DNA of 64,000 nucleotides from Planctomycetota bacterium (lineage in GTDB: Bacteria; Planctomycetota; Phycisphaerae; Phycisphaerales; SM1A02), in contig JAIOPG010000007.1 in NCBI GenBank assembly GCA_021414025.1, positions 242,008-306,007 of the forward strand. Direction: 5' to 3'. This document shows positions 33,418-49,988 of the stretch, in pieces. The position numbers and the translations under genes are program-made. Within the stretch, counting starts at the first letter, position 1. Each line of letters begins with the position of its first letter. The notes beneath the pieces were generated by a model. It saw only the letters and a list, made by a program, of their open reading frames with translations, did not search any database and was not told the origin of the DNA.

Positions 33418-34350
33418 GTGAATCGCGTTTTACACCTCCTTTTACAGGCCCGACTGGCGCGGCAACTCGGACGTTCGCGCGACGCGCACACGATTCGCAC
33501 GCTGCAGCGCCTGTGCATGCTGCTGGAGCGCGCCGGACCGGAGCGACTCCCCTCCGCGGCCGCCGAGGCGCTGGTCGCGCTGCGGCTCATCCGCGCCGGC
33601 TTCGCCGTGGAGGCGGACGTCCCAACGCCCAGCGGACGAAGCTGCGACTTCCGGGCGACGCGCCGCGGCGAAAGCATGTGCGTGCACGTCAAGCGGCTGA
33701 TCACCGGCGCCGCACCGCGGCTCGACATCCCCCGTCCGCTGCGCAGTGCGATCCACTGCGGCCGCAAAGTGCGGGGCGAGCTCTGGTGGGAGCCACGCCT
33801 GGGGCCAAGGGCGCTGGCGCGGCTGGGGCGCTCCTTCGACGCCTTCCTGCGCGAGGCCGCCATCGGCGAGTCGCTCTCGGTGCGCGACGCGCCCGACCGC
33901 GAGATCGGACGCATCCGCATCCACCGACCCACCGCGCGGCGCATGGAGCTTCGCCTGGAGCGCGGCGACCGGGCGCGGACCCTGGACCGGATCGAGCGGC
34001 TGATCCTCCGCGCCTTCGACCAGTGCATGCCGCGCGCCGCCAACGTGATCGCGCTGGTCGGCGACCACGCCGACGACTGGGAGCTCTTCGACGTTGCGCT
34101 GCGCGGCGGCTTCGTGGAGCGGTGGGATCGCTATCCCAGCCGGGGCGAACGGCGCGCCTACGGCCGCGCCGACGATGGAATGTGGTCGCACCACCGCGCG
34201 CCGTGGTGCCGGCTCGCGGTTTCCCTGGCGATCCAGATCAAAGGCGACGAAGTCGAACTGTCGCCCGGCGTCCTGCTGGCGCGCGAGGAGGATGGGGCGC
34301 TCGACGCGTCCATCACGCTCGCCCGGCGCGGTTTGCTTCGAACCCGCTAG
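33418..34350 (+). CDS. Hypothetical protein with PD-(D/E)XK nuclease-like segment
   Basis: The 310-residue product starts at GTG 33418 and opens with Arg/Leu-rich helices. Residues about 44-92 read EALVALRLIRAGF, then PSGRSCDFRATRRGE and VHVKRL. This is the spacing of a PD-(D/E)XK fold, with the usual Glu of ExK replaced by His, so catalysis is uncertain. The C-terminal half is Arg-rich with acidic patches and an Ile/Leu-rich end. No known family was recognised. It is followed by hflX in convergent orientation with a 24-base gap. Confidence 0.6.
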   Translation: MNRVLHLLLQARLARQLGRSRDAHTIRTLQRLCMLLERAGPERLPSAAAEALVALRLIRAGFAVEADVPTPSGRSCDFRATRRGESMCVHVKRLITGAAPRLDIPRPLRSAIHCGRKVRGELWWEPRLGPRALARLGRSFDAFLREAAIGESLSVRDAPDREIGRIRIHRPTARRMELRLERGDRARTLDRIERLILRAFDQCMPRAANVIALVGDHADDWELFDVALRGGFVERWDRYPSRGERRAYGRADDGMWSHHRAPWCRLAVSLAIQIKGDEVELSPGVLLAREEDGALDASITLARRGLLRTR

Positions 34351-34374
34351 CCCGGCGCGACCTCGTTCGAAGTC

Positions 34375-35826
34375 TCAGGAGCGACTTTTTTTGCGCGGCG
34401 CCGGAATCGCGACCGAATCCGCCAATCGCTCGTGCGGCGGCTGGCGCCGAGGCACCGCGGCAGCGGCGGCCTCCCAATGATTGCGCACATAGTCGGCCGC
34501 GGGCATGCCCTCGATCTGAAACTGCGTCCCCCGCGCCAGCATCAGGTCGACATGTCGCCGCCCCACCTCCACGGTCAGCGTCACCACGCCGTCGGTGTAA
34601 TCGCGATGGGACACCTGGCAGCGCTTCTCCAGGAAATCGATCATTCGCGCCTCCTTGAGCGGAACGGTCACGGCGATGGTGCGCAGCTCGCCGCGCATCG
34701 CGTCCATGACGCGCTGCTTCAGCAGGTCGAGGCCGCTCCCCTGCTGCGCGCTGATCACGATCGCGTCGGGCTTGAGCTCCAGCCACTCGTCCAGCGGCCG
34801 CACCCCTTTGGCCGCCAGGCCGCGGATCTCGCCCAGCCGATCCGCCTTGTTGAGCAGGAGGACGCGCGGCTGGTCGGTGGCGCCGATCTCCTCCAGGGTC
34901 TTCTCGACCACTTCCAGCTGCTGCGGTGCGCGCCGATCCGAGACGTCGATGAGCAGCAGCAGCAGGTGCGCGTGGATCGCGTCCTCCAGCGTGCTGCGAA
35001 AACTCGCGACCAGATGATGGGGCAGATCGCGGATGAAGCCGACCGTGTCCGAGAGCATGCAGGCATTGCCGCCGCCCAGGCTCCACTCCTCGACGCGTGT
35101 GCCCAGCGTCGCGAAAAGCTGATCGTTGGCGAAGGCGCCGCCGCGGGTCAGGGCGTTGAAGAGCGTGCTCTTGCCGGCGTTGGTGTAACCCACCAGCCCC
35201 ACGGTGAAATGGCTGTCGCGGCGCCCCTGCACCTCGCGCTCCTTGCGCTGGGCGATCTCGACCAGCTCGCGGCGCAAACGGTCAAGCCTCTCCTTCACGA
35301 TGCGCCGGTCGATTTCGATCTGCTGCTCGCCGGGCCCGCGCGTGCCCACGCCCATGGGCGAGCCGCCGGTGACCTGACCCAGGTGCTGCCACATCGCGCG
35401 AAGGCGCGGCGCGGTGTATTGCAGCTGGGCGATCTCGACCTGCAGCTGCGCCTGTCGCGTGGAGGCGCGGTTGGCGAAGATGTCCAGGATCAGTTCGCTG
35501 CGGTCGATCACCTTGCAGTTGAGCGCCTCCTCGAGTCCCTTCAACTGGCTCGGCGAGAGGTCGTTGTCGAAGATCACCACGCCCGCCTTGAGCTGCTTGG
35601 CCATCAGGCCCAGCTCCTCCACCTTGCCCTTGCCCAGATAGGTCGCTCCGCGGGGCTGCTTCATGTTTTGCTCGAGCTCGCCCGCCACTTTCACGCCGGC
35701 GCTTTCCACCAGGGCTCGCAATTCCGCCAGAGGATCGTGGTGATCGAAATCGGAGTCGGGCAAATGCACCTGCACCAGGATGGCGGACTCGGAAAGCGTC
35801 GAGCCGCGATGAAGATCCGTTTCCAC
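34375..35826 (-). CDS. hflX: GTPase HflX, ribosome-associated
   Basis: HflX binds the 50S subunit and splits or rescues stalled ribosomes, particularly under heat stress. The 483 residues show the HflX N-terminal domain (TYLGKGKVEEL, FDNDLSPSQLKGLEEAL), the coiled linker GPGEQQIEIDRR, and the GTPase motifs GYTNAGKST (G1), SDTVGFIRDLPHHLVASF (G3) and NKADRL (G4). A Pro/Arg-rich tail ends in KKSRS. GTG 35826 is preceded at 6 nt by TAGAAT, giving a leaderless mRNA. The gene diverges from tsaD, whose -10 overlaps its own. Confidence 0.95.
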   Translation of the reverse strand: METDLHRGSTLSESAILVQVHLPDSDFDHHDPLAELRALVESAGVKVAGELEQNMKQPRGATYLGKGKVEELGLMAKQLKAGVVIFDNDLSPSQLKGLEEALNCKVIDRSELILDIFANRASTRQAQLQVEIAQLQYTAPRLRAMWQHLGQVTGGSPMGVGTRGPGEQQIEIDRRIVKERLDRLRRELVEIAQRKEREVQGRRDSHFTVGLVGYTNAGKSTLFNALTRGGAFANDQLFATLGTRVEEWSLGGGNACMLSDTVGFIRDLPHHLVASFRSTLEDAIHAHLLLLLIDVSDRRAPQQLEVVEKTLEEIGATDQPRVLLLNKADRLGEIRGLAAKGVRPLDEWLELKPDAIVISAQQGSGLDLLKQRVMDAMRGELRTIAVTVPLKEARMIDFLEKRCQVSHRDYTDGVVTLTVEVGRRHVDLMLARGTQFQIEGMPAADYVRNHWEAAAAAVPRRQPPHERLADSVAIPAPRKKSRS

Positions 35827-35832
35827 GAAACG

Positions 35833-35842
35833 ATTCTAGGAT
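35833..35842. promoter_or_regulatory. Overlapping divergent -10 elements of hflX and tsaD
   Basis: The ten bases ATTCTAGGAT read TAGAAT on the minus strand (35838-35833, 6 nt before hflX GTG 35826) and TAGGAT on the plus strand (35837-35842, 7 nt before tsaD GTG 35850). The two -10 boxes share CTAG-side bases, so polymerase can occupy only one at a time. Confidence 0.6.
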
Positions 35843-35849
35843 GCCGGGC

Positions 35850-36911
35850 GTGAATGCACCGCTCACCGTGCTGGCGCTGGAAACCAGCTGCGACGAAACC
35901 GCCGCGGCGGTGGTGGAGCTGCGCGAAGGGCGGCTCGTGGCCCGGTCCAGCGCCGTCATCGACCAGGACCAGGTGCACGCCATGTACGGCGGCGTGGTCC
36001 CCGAGCTGGCCAGCCGCGCCCATCTGGAAAAGCTGCTGCCGGCGATCCGCGCCGCATTGAGCGGCGCCGGCGCATCGTTCGATCAGCTCGATGCGGTCGC
36101 CGTCGGGATCCGGCCGGGACTCATCGGGTCTCTGCTGGTGGGGACCAGCGCCGCCAAGGCGCTGGCCTGGTCGCTGGGAAAACCTTTTCTGGGAGTCGAC
36201 CATGTGCTCGCCCATCTGGTCGCCTGTCATTTCCAGCCGGAACCTCCCAGCTATCCGGCGCTGGGGCTGGTCGCCAGCGGCGGTCACACGCACTTCATGT
36301 TCCTGGAATCGCCGCTGGAGGCACGCGTGGTCGGCCGCACCCGCGACGACGCCGCGGGCGAAGCCTTCGACAAGGCCGCTTCGATTCTGCAGCTCGGCTG
36401 GCCGGGAGGACCCCTGCTGGAAAAACTCGCCCGCGACGGCAACGAGCGAGCTTTCGACTTTCGCGCCGGCCACTTCGCCGGCAGCGCCGACATCTCGCTC
36501 AGCGGCGTGAAGACCGCCTTCCTCTATGAAGTCCGCGGTGTTCCCGGCGCACCCAATCGCCCCTCGCGGCCCGCCCCGCCCGAGCTCACCCCTTCGCGAA
36601 AGGCCGATCTGGCCGCCTCATTCCAGCGCGGCGTGGTGCAGGGACTGGAGAAATGCCTGCGATCCGCGTGGGAAGCGCATCCCGCCCGTTCGATTTGCGC
36701 CGGCGGCGGCGTGATCCGCAACGAAAGCGTCCGTACCATGCTGCAAGACTTCGCCCTTCGGGAGAAGGTTCCCTTGTTCCTCTCGCCCAAGGAATATTGC
36801 ACGGACAACGCCGTGATGATCGGTGGGCTCGCGCTGCTGCGGCTGGCGGCGGGCGAGCGGGATGATCTTTCGCTGGCCGCCGAGCCCCTTTCCCGATTGC
36901 GATCCCGATGA
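35850..36911 (+). CDS. tsaD: tRNA threonylcarbamoyladenosine (t6A37) transferase TsaD
   Basis: TsaD moves the threonylcarbamoyl group onto A37 of ANN-decoding tRNAs, with TsaB/E/C. The 353-residue protein has LETSCDETAAAVV at the start, VPELASRAHLEK, the metal-binding FLGVDHVLAHLVACH, ASGGHTHFM, and the final CTDNAVMIG with the conserved Asp. I prefer GTG 35850. ATG 35841 lies inside the TAGGAT -10 hexamer and could not be on the transcript, whereas GTG 35850 is 7 nt after it. The stop overlaps the ATG of the next gene (ATGA). Confidence 0.95.
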   Translation: MNAPLTVLALETSCDETAAAVVELREGRLVARSSAVIDQDQVHAMYGGVVPELASRAHLEKLLPAIRAALSGAGASFDQLDAVAVGIRPGLIGSLLVGTSAAKALAWSLGKPFLGVDHVLAHLVACHFQPEPPSYPALGLVASGGHTHFMFLESPLEARVVGRTRDDAAGEAFDKAASILQLGWPGGPLLEKLARDGNERAFDFRAGHFAGSADISLSGVKTAFLYEVRGVPGAPNRPSRPAPPELTPSRKADLAASFQRGVVQGLEKCLRSAWEAHPARSICAGGGVIRNESVRTMLQDFALREKVPLFLSPKEYCTDNAVMIGGLALLRLAAGERDDLSLAAEPLSRLRSR

Positions 36912-37465
36912 CCTACCGACCTCCGCATGTCTCCGACAAATTCCAGATGGTGCCGGCGCCCCATCCCGCGACGATCGACGAGATCGAGCTGCTCAAGGAG
37001 TGCCAGGTGGAGTTCGGCCGCGTCTCGGGCCCGGGCGGACAGAACCGCAACCGCCGCGACACCGCGGTGTGGATGATCCACACGCCGACGGGCATCGAAT
37101 CCCAGGCCACCGAGCGCCGAAGCCAGGCGCAGAATCGCAGCATGGCGCTGAAGCGCCTGCGCCGCCGGCTGGCAATCCAGTTGCGAGTGGCCACCAACCG
37201 CGACCGTCACGCGGCCTCGGAGCTGTGGCGCTCGCGGCGGCAGGGCGACAAGATGTGCGTGAATCCCGACCACGAAGATTATCCCGGCCTGCTGGCCGAG
37301 GCGCTGGATGTGGTGGTCGCGCGGCGCTTTGACCTGGCCGGCGCGGCGGGCGTGCTCGGCATCACCATGAGCCAGCTGAGCCGGCTGATCCACCACGACA
37401 AGGCCGCCTTCGCGCGGGTCAACGAGGGCCGTGTCGAAGTCGGTCTGCCGCCGATTCGAAAATAG
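36908..37465 (+). CDS. Stand-alone GGQ release-factor-like protein with C-terminal HTH-like extension
   Basis: The 185-residue protein contains the peptidyl-hydrolase domain of class-I release factors (SGPGGQNRNRRDTAVWM, GGQ at 43-45) but no codon-recognition domains. Such proteins (ArfB, RF-H relatives) hydrolyse peptidyl-tRNA on stalled ribosomes. The C-terminal region (about 130-170, AGAAGVLGITMSQLSRLIHH) looks like a helix-turn-helix rather than the short basic tail of ArfB. The gene is coupled to tsaD by an ATGA overlap, and hflX, another ribosome-rescue factor, sits just upstream on the other strand. Confidence 0.86.
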   Translation: MTYRPPHVSDKFQMVPAPHPATIDEIELLKECQVEFGRVSGPGGQNRNRRDTAVWMIHTPTGIESQATERRSQAQNRSMALKRLRRRLAIQLRVATNRDRHAASELWRSRRQGDKMCVNPDHEDYPGLLAEALDVVVARRFDLAGAAGVLGITMSQLSRLIHHDKAAFARVNEGRVEVGLPPIRK

Positions 37466-37562
37466 TTCCATGCGATTGCACCGACGCCTGCCGTGAGCGG
37501 TTCGGATCGCCTGCGCCGGTGTGGGCTGCCCTGCGCAATCACGAGATACCCGCGCCGCCTGC

Positions 37563-37568
37563 TAAACT
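37563..37568 (+). promoter_or_regulatory. -10 element (TAAACT) of the M20 hydrolase gene
   Basis: TAAACT is followed by exactly 6 nt and then ATG 37575; predicted leaderless. Confidence 0.55.
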
Positions 37569-37574
37569 TTCCCC

Positions 37575-38777
37575 ATGGCTTCCCCGACGGAGATTCGCGC
37601 GCTGGTCCAGGAAGCCCTTGGCGATCTGGTGAAGATTCGCCGCCACCTGCATCAGCATCCGGAGTCCGCCTTCGAGGAAGTCAACACCGCGGCGTTGATC
37701 CGCGATGAGTTGAAAAAACTCGCCATTCCCTTCGAGGCGGGATTTGCCGGGGGAACCGGCACCGTCGCCCACCTCGCCGGCGCCGAACCTGGAGCTCAAT
37801 CCATCGGCCTTCGCGCCGACATCGACGCCCTGCCGATGCCCGACCAGACTCCCTGCGACTGGCGCAGCAAGGTGGAGGGCCGCGCCCATGCCTGCGGCCA
37901 CGATGGACACACCGTGATGCTGCTGGGGGCGGCGCGGGTGCTTTCGCGCCTGGCCCGCCAGTCGCCGCTGCCCAATCCCGTGACCTTTCTCTTTCAGCCC
38001 GCCGAGGAAACCGGCATGGGCGCCGAACGCATGGTCGCCGATGGCGCCTTGGACGGATCGCGCATCGGCAGCGCAGTCCGGCGCATCTACGGCATGCACG
38101 CCTGGCCGACGCTTGATGTGGGATGCGTGGCGTCGCGCCCCGGTCCCATGCTCGCCTCCGCCGATTCCTTCGAGTGCGTCATCCAGGGGCGCGGCGGCCA
38201 CGCCGCCTGGCCCCATCTGACGGCGGACCCCGTGATCGCGGCCGCTTCAATCGTGCAGGCGCTGCAGACCATCGTGTCGCGCGAGATCGATCCCCTGGAC
38301 GCCGCGGTGGTGACGGTCTCGGCGCTGAATGCCGGCGGCGCCTTCAACGTGATTCCACCGACGGCGACGTTGCGCGGCACCACCCGCGCGCTGCGTCAAC
38401 CGGTGCGCGAACATGTGAACCGGCGCGTCCACGCCATCTGCGAAGGCATCGCGGCGACGCTGGGCGTGTCGGCAACGGTTCGGTTCCTTCCCGGGACACC
38501 GGCCACTTTCAACGACGCGGAGACCTTCGAGCGCTTCGAGCGCGTCGCCCGTGCGGGTCTGGGTGCCGATCGGGTCCGTTCCATGGCCAGTCCGGTCATG
38601 GGGGCGGAGGATTTCTCTGAATATGGAGTGGCCGCCAAGGCCTGCTTCTTCATTCTGGGTCAGAAGCGGCCGAATCAGGCCTTTCCCCCCCTGCACGATC
38701 CCGCCTTTGACTTCAACGACGATTCCATCGCCACCGGGGTGGAAATGTTCTGCCATCTGGCCCTGGACCGGGCCTGA
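37575..38777 (+). CDS. M20-family amidohydrolase (N-acyl-amino-acid / hippurate hydrolase-like)
   Basis: The 400-residue zinc hydrolase shows RRHLHQHPES near the N-terminus, GLRADIDALP, ACGHDGHTVMLLGAA (106-120), FQPAEETGMGA with the Glu-Glu catalytic pair, and the late MGAEDFSEY. It removes acyl groups from N-acylated amino acids, dipeptides or similar compounds; the substrate is not predictable. A dimerisation lid lies in the middle of the chain. The gene lies directly upstream of the ribosomal rplK operon, where secE and nusG are found in many bacteria. Confidence 0.9.
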   Translation: MASPTEIRALVQEALGDLVKIRRHLHQHPESAFEEVNTAALIRDELKKLAIPFEAGFAGGTGTVAHLAGAEPGAQSIGLRADIDALPMPDQTPCDWRSKVEGRAHACGHDGHTVMLLGAARVLSRLARQSPLPNPVTFLFQPAEETGMGAERMVADGALDGSRIGSAVRRIYGMHAWPTLDVGCVASRPGPMLASADSFECVIQGRGGHAAWPHLTADPVIAAASIVQALQTIVSREIDPLDAAVVTVSALNAGGAFNVIPPTATLRGTTRALRQPVREHVNRRVHAICEGIAATLGVSATVRFLPGTPATFNDAETFERFERVARAGLGADRVRSMASPVMGAEDFSEYGVAAKACFFILGQKRPNQAFPPLHDPAFDFNDDSIATGVEMFCHLALDRA

Positions 38778-38819
38778 ATTTCGCCCCATCCGAAGGTCAA
38801 AATTTCATCCTTTAAGGCG

Positions 38820-38848
38820 TTGAAGCCGCCCCCGGCTTCGGGTACAGT
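38820..38848 (+). promoter_or_regulatory. Promoter candidate of the rplK operon
   Basis: TTGAAG (38820-38825), 17-nt spacer and TACAGT (38843-38848) lie about 106 nt before rplK, leaving a leader of about 100 nt. The start is preceded by a strong Shine-Dalgarno sequence (TAGGAGGT). Confidence 0.55.
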
Positions 38849-38954
38849 GTTCGGCTCACTTTCGCACGCCGTTTGAACTACGTCGCGACAAGTTTCGATC
38901 CGGCTGATCGAAATGGCTTCCTGTAGAAGCTCGCTGCGTAGGAGGTAAGAAGCA

Positions 38955-39380
38955 ATGGCCAAGAAGATCACCAAAGTTTTCAAGATCATGGCGCCGGGAG
39001 GCAAGGCAACGCCGGCTCCTCCATTGGGCCCCGTGCTGGGCGCCAACGGCGTCAACCCCGGACAGTTCATCACCAAGTTCAACGAGCTCACCCGCGAGCT
39101 CAACGGCCGCATCGTCGGCTGCATCGTCACCGTCTACGGCGACCGGACCTTTGATCTTGAGATCAAGTCCAGCCCCGTGAGCGTGATGATCCAGGCGGCG
39201 CTGAAGATCGAGAAGGGCTCGGGCACGCCCAACACCGTGAAGGTGGGCAAGATGACCAAGGCCCAGGTCCGCAAGATCGCGGAGGAGAAGCTGAAGGATC
39301 TCAACACCCGCAGCGTGGAATCCGCGATGCGCGTCGTCGAAGGCACGGCCCGGAGCATGGGCGTGACGGTGGAAGGCTAA
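38955..39380 (+). CDS. rplK: 50S ribosomal protein L11
   Basis: L11 lies at the stalk base of the 50S subunit and contacts elongation factors. The 141-residue length and sequences such as MAPGGKATPAPPLGPVLGANGVN are typical. A TAGGAGGT Shine-Dalgarno lies 8 nt upstream. It is the first gene of rplK-rplA-rplJ-rplL; secE and nusG are not immediately upstream. Confidence 0.98.
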   Translation: MAKKITKVFKIMAPGGKATPAPPLGPVLGANGVNPGQFITKFNELTRELNGRIVGCIVTVYGDRTFDLEIKSSPVSVMIQAALKIEKGSGTPNTVKVGKMTKAQVRKIAEEKLKDLNTRSVESAMRVVEGTARSMGVTVEG

Positions 39381-39383
39381 ACC

Positions 39384-40088
39384 ATGGCAATCACAGCACA
39401 AAAAACAACCAAGTTCCACGGCGGCAAGCGCATGCGCGCGAGCCTTGAGCTGCGTCCGAAGACCGCGGTCTCCCCTGAGGAGGCGGTGTCGGCGCTGCGC
39501 AAGTTCAAAGCCCCGAAGTTCGACCAGACCGTCAATGTGGTCGTGAATCTGGGCATCGATCCCAAGGCCGCCGACCAGGCCCTCCGCGGATCGATCAGCC
39601 TGCCCCATGGCATCGGCCGCTCCTCGCGCGTGGTCTGCTTTTGCGGATCCGACAAGGTCGCAGCGGCAAAGGCCGCGGGCGCCATCGAGGCCGGCTCCGA
39701 TGAATTGGTGGCCAAGATCGAAGGCGGCTGGATGGAATTCGACGTCGCCGTCGCCAGCCCCGACATGATGCGCATCGTCTCCAAGCTCGGCAAGGTCCTG
39801 GGTCCCAAGGGGCTCATGCCCAGCCCCAAGGCCGGCACCGTCGCCGCCGACGTCGCCGCCGCGGTGAAGGAGTATGGCGCCGGCAAGCAGGAATACCGCA
39901 ACGACGACAGCGGCAACGTGCAGTGCGTCATCGGCAAGATGAGCTTCAAGGACAACCAGCTGGTCGACAACCTGAAGCACTTCATCGGCGTCATCCACAA
40001 GGTCAAGCCCTCGAGCGTGAAGGGCGTCTACCTGAAGAAGTGCGTCATCGCGGGCAGCATGAGCCCGAGCGTGCAGGTCAGCGCCTGA
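39384..40088 (+). CDS. rplA: 50S ribosomal protein L1
   Basis: The 234-residue L1 forms the mobile L1 stalk near the E-site. FDQTVNVVVNLGIDPKAADQ, GKVLGPKGLMPSPKAGTV and the C-terminal basic strand identify the family. The start lies 3 bases after the rplK stop, with GGAAGG of the rplK end acting as Shine-Dalgarno. L1 in other bacteria represses its own operon by binding the leader; no L1-like site was identified here. Confidence 0.98.
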   Translation: MAITAQKTTKFHGGKRMRASLELRPKTAVSPEEAVSALRKFKAPKFDQTVNVVVNLGIDPKAADQALRGSISLPHGIGRSSRVVCFCGSDKVAAAKAAGAIEAGSDELVAKIEGGWMEFDVAVASPDMMRIVSKLGKVLGPKGLMPSPKAGTVAADVAAAVKEYGAGKQEYRNDDSGNVQCVIGKMSFKDNQLVDNLKHFIGVIHKVKPSSVKGVYLKKCVIAGSMSPSVQVSA

Positions 40089-40110
40089 CGCCCAGACAAG
40101 GAACACCCCC

Positions 40111-40656
40111 ATGAGCAAAACCATCAAAGAACTGATCGTCCGCGAATACAAGAAGCGCTTCGACGGCGCCTCCGGCGCGGTGCTGGTCGAGATCCGCGGC
40201 ATGGATGCCAGCACCAACAACGCCATGCGCACCACCCTGCTCGAGAAGCACATCCGGGTGAGCGTGGTCAAAAACACCCTGGCCCGCAAGGCCTTCGAGG
40301 GCACCAAGCTCGAGGGGCTGGCCAAGTACCTGGTCGGCCCGACCGCGGTGCTGACCGGCGCCGAAAGCGCCGTGGACATCGCCCGCGAGATCGTCGCCTG
40401 GGCAAAGGAGAAGGAAAGCCTTCAGTTCAAGGGCGCCTGCATCGACGGCGTGATCTTCGACGGCAAGGCCGGCGTGGAGCGTCTGAGCAAGTTCCCGACC
40501 CGCGTCGAGGCGCTGTCCACGATCGTCACCCTCTACCTCAGCCCGGCCCGCAACGTGGTCGGCGCGGTGTGCGGACCGGGACGGGCCGCGGTCGGTCTGG
40601 TCAAGGAAATTCAACGGAAGCTCGAGGCGGGCGAGACCATCGCCGCCAAGGCCTGA
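40111..40656 (+). CDS. rplJ: 50S ribosomal protein L10
   Basis: L10 anchors L7/L12 dimers to the stalk. The 181-residue product begins MSKTIKELIVREYKKRFDG and has VVKNTLARKAFEG and GPTAVLTG, all typical. AAGGA precedes the ATG. An interval of 119 bases separates it from rplL. Confidence 0.98.
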   Translation: MSKTIKELIVREYKKRFDGASGAVLVEIRGMDASTNNAMRTTLLEKHIRVSVVKNTLARKAFEGTKLEGLAKYLVGPTAVLTGAESAVDIAREIVAWAKEKESLQFKGACIDGVIFDGKAGVERLSKFPTRVEALSTIVTLYLSPARNVVGAVCGPGRAAVGLVKEIQRKLEAGETIAAKA

Positions 40657-40775
40657 ACCGTTTGCATGTGTGTTGGTTTGTGAAACAGTCTTTTTGCCGA
40701 TTTCTGTCAGGCCCTCTCGGGTCAAACGCCGGATGTTCCGGCGCCTCACAGGAAAGGCCCATAGGAGTTTGAGTC

Positions 40776-41174
40776 ATGTCAGATGCGAAAACGTTTGAAG
40801 CGAAGGTCACGAAGATCGGCGATGAGATCGCCTCCCTCACCCTGAAGGAAGCGGTCGATCTTGCCGAGTACATGAAGGACAAGTACGGCATTGAGCCCGC
40901 TGCGGGTGGTGGCGTGATGATGGCTGCCGCCGGACCTGCCGCAGGCGCAGCCGCTGCCGAGCAGAGCGAGTTCGACGTCATTCTCGACAATGCGGGCGCC
41001 AACAAGATCCAGGTGATCAAGGTCGTTCGCGAAGCCACGGGTCTTGGCCTCAAGGAAGCCAAGGACATGGTCGACGGAGCCCCCAAGGCGATCAAGGAAA
41101 AGATCACCAAGGAGGAGGCCGACAAGCTCAAGGGCTTGCTCGAGGCCGCCGGCGGCAAGGTCGTCATCAAGTAA
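40776..41174 (+). CDS. rplL: 50S ribosomal protein L7/L12
   Basis: The 132-residue stalk protein has an N-terminal dimerisation helix, an Ala/Gly/Pro hinge ([14 protein letters not shown]) and a C-terminal factor-binding domain with [20 protein letters not shown]. It has TAGGAG as Shine-Dalgarno. A strong terminator follows 38 bases downstream, before rpoB. Confidence 0.98.
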   Translation: MSDAKTFEAKVTKIGDEIASLTLKEAVDLAEYMKDKYGIEPAAGGGVMMAAAGPAAGAAAAEQSEFDVILDNAGANKIQVIKVVREATGLGLKEAKDMVDGAPKAIKEKITKEEADKLKGLLEAAGGKVVIK

Positions 41175-41212
41175 TCGAAATCTCTGGATTTCGAGGATTT
41201 TTTTGGCAAAAC

Positions 41213-41246
41213 AAGCCCGTTCCAGACTCTGGAACGGGCTTTTCTA
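41213..41246 (+). terminator. Intrinsic terminator between rplL and rpoB
   Basis: A 12-bp stem, AAGCCCGTTCCA/TGGAACGGGCTT with loop GACTC, is followed by TTCT. A weaker hairpin, CGAAATC/GATTTCG (41175-41192), stands just upstream before a T-run. It should reduce read-through into rpoBC. Confidence 0.85.
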
Positions 41247-41294
41247 TTGGACAAAAAGGTCGGAAAAAGAGGCTGATTCCCATTCGGGAGACCA

Positions 41295-41322
41295 TTGGCT
41301 GATCTTGCAAGGTCCGTATAAC
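41295..41322 (+). promoter_or_regulatory. Promoter candidate of rpoB in an AT-rich leader
   Basis: TTGGCT (41295-41300), 16-nt spacer and TATAAC (41317-41322) lie about 206 bases before rpoB. The gene-free stretch 41175-41528 (354 bases) holds only the terminator, this promoter and a relatively AT-rich untranslated leader. A second candidate -35, TTGACT, is at 41352-41357 but has no good -10. Confidence 0.5.
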
Positions 41323-41528
41323 TTTAGGAATAGGATAATTTTTTTCAAGTTCTTGACTGTTTCTCATCTTGAGTTTTGGCTTGGCTCTTGCTAGCCTTCG
41401 GGGCTCGGCGGTGCAAGCAACTCGGAAGATCCAAGGCTGAATATTTTGAATCAGTTTCGAAGTGAACCCGGCTGGCGGGAACACGGCTCTTTTTCGGCGT
41501 TGCAGAGAATCCAGGACGACGCATTCCC

Positions 41529-45365
<3,837 letters not shown>

Positions 45366-45467
45366 CCCGTGACTCGGCGGCTCCCCCGCGGCGCGGCGGC
45401 GGAGCCCATCCCACGAATGATCGCGCCTGTCCTGATCACGCACCCTCCACGAATCGGAACTGAATCC

Positions 45468-49984
<4,517 letters not shown>

Positions 49985-49988
<4 letters not shown>

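Noticed and set aside
35841-35849. ATG 35841 as tsaD start
   Set aside because: The ATG lies within the TAGGAT -10 hexamer; GTG 35850 is 7 nt downstream of it, as for other leaderless genes here.
38778-38954. secE or nusG before rplK
   Set aside because: The interval holds only a promoter and leader; no open frame with those sequences exists in the preceding region, where the M20 hydrolase lies.
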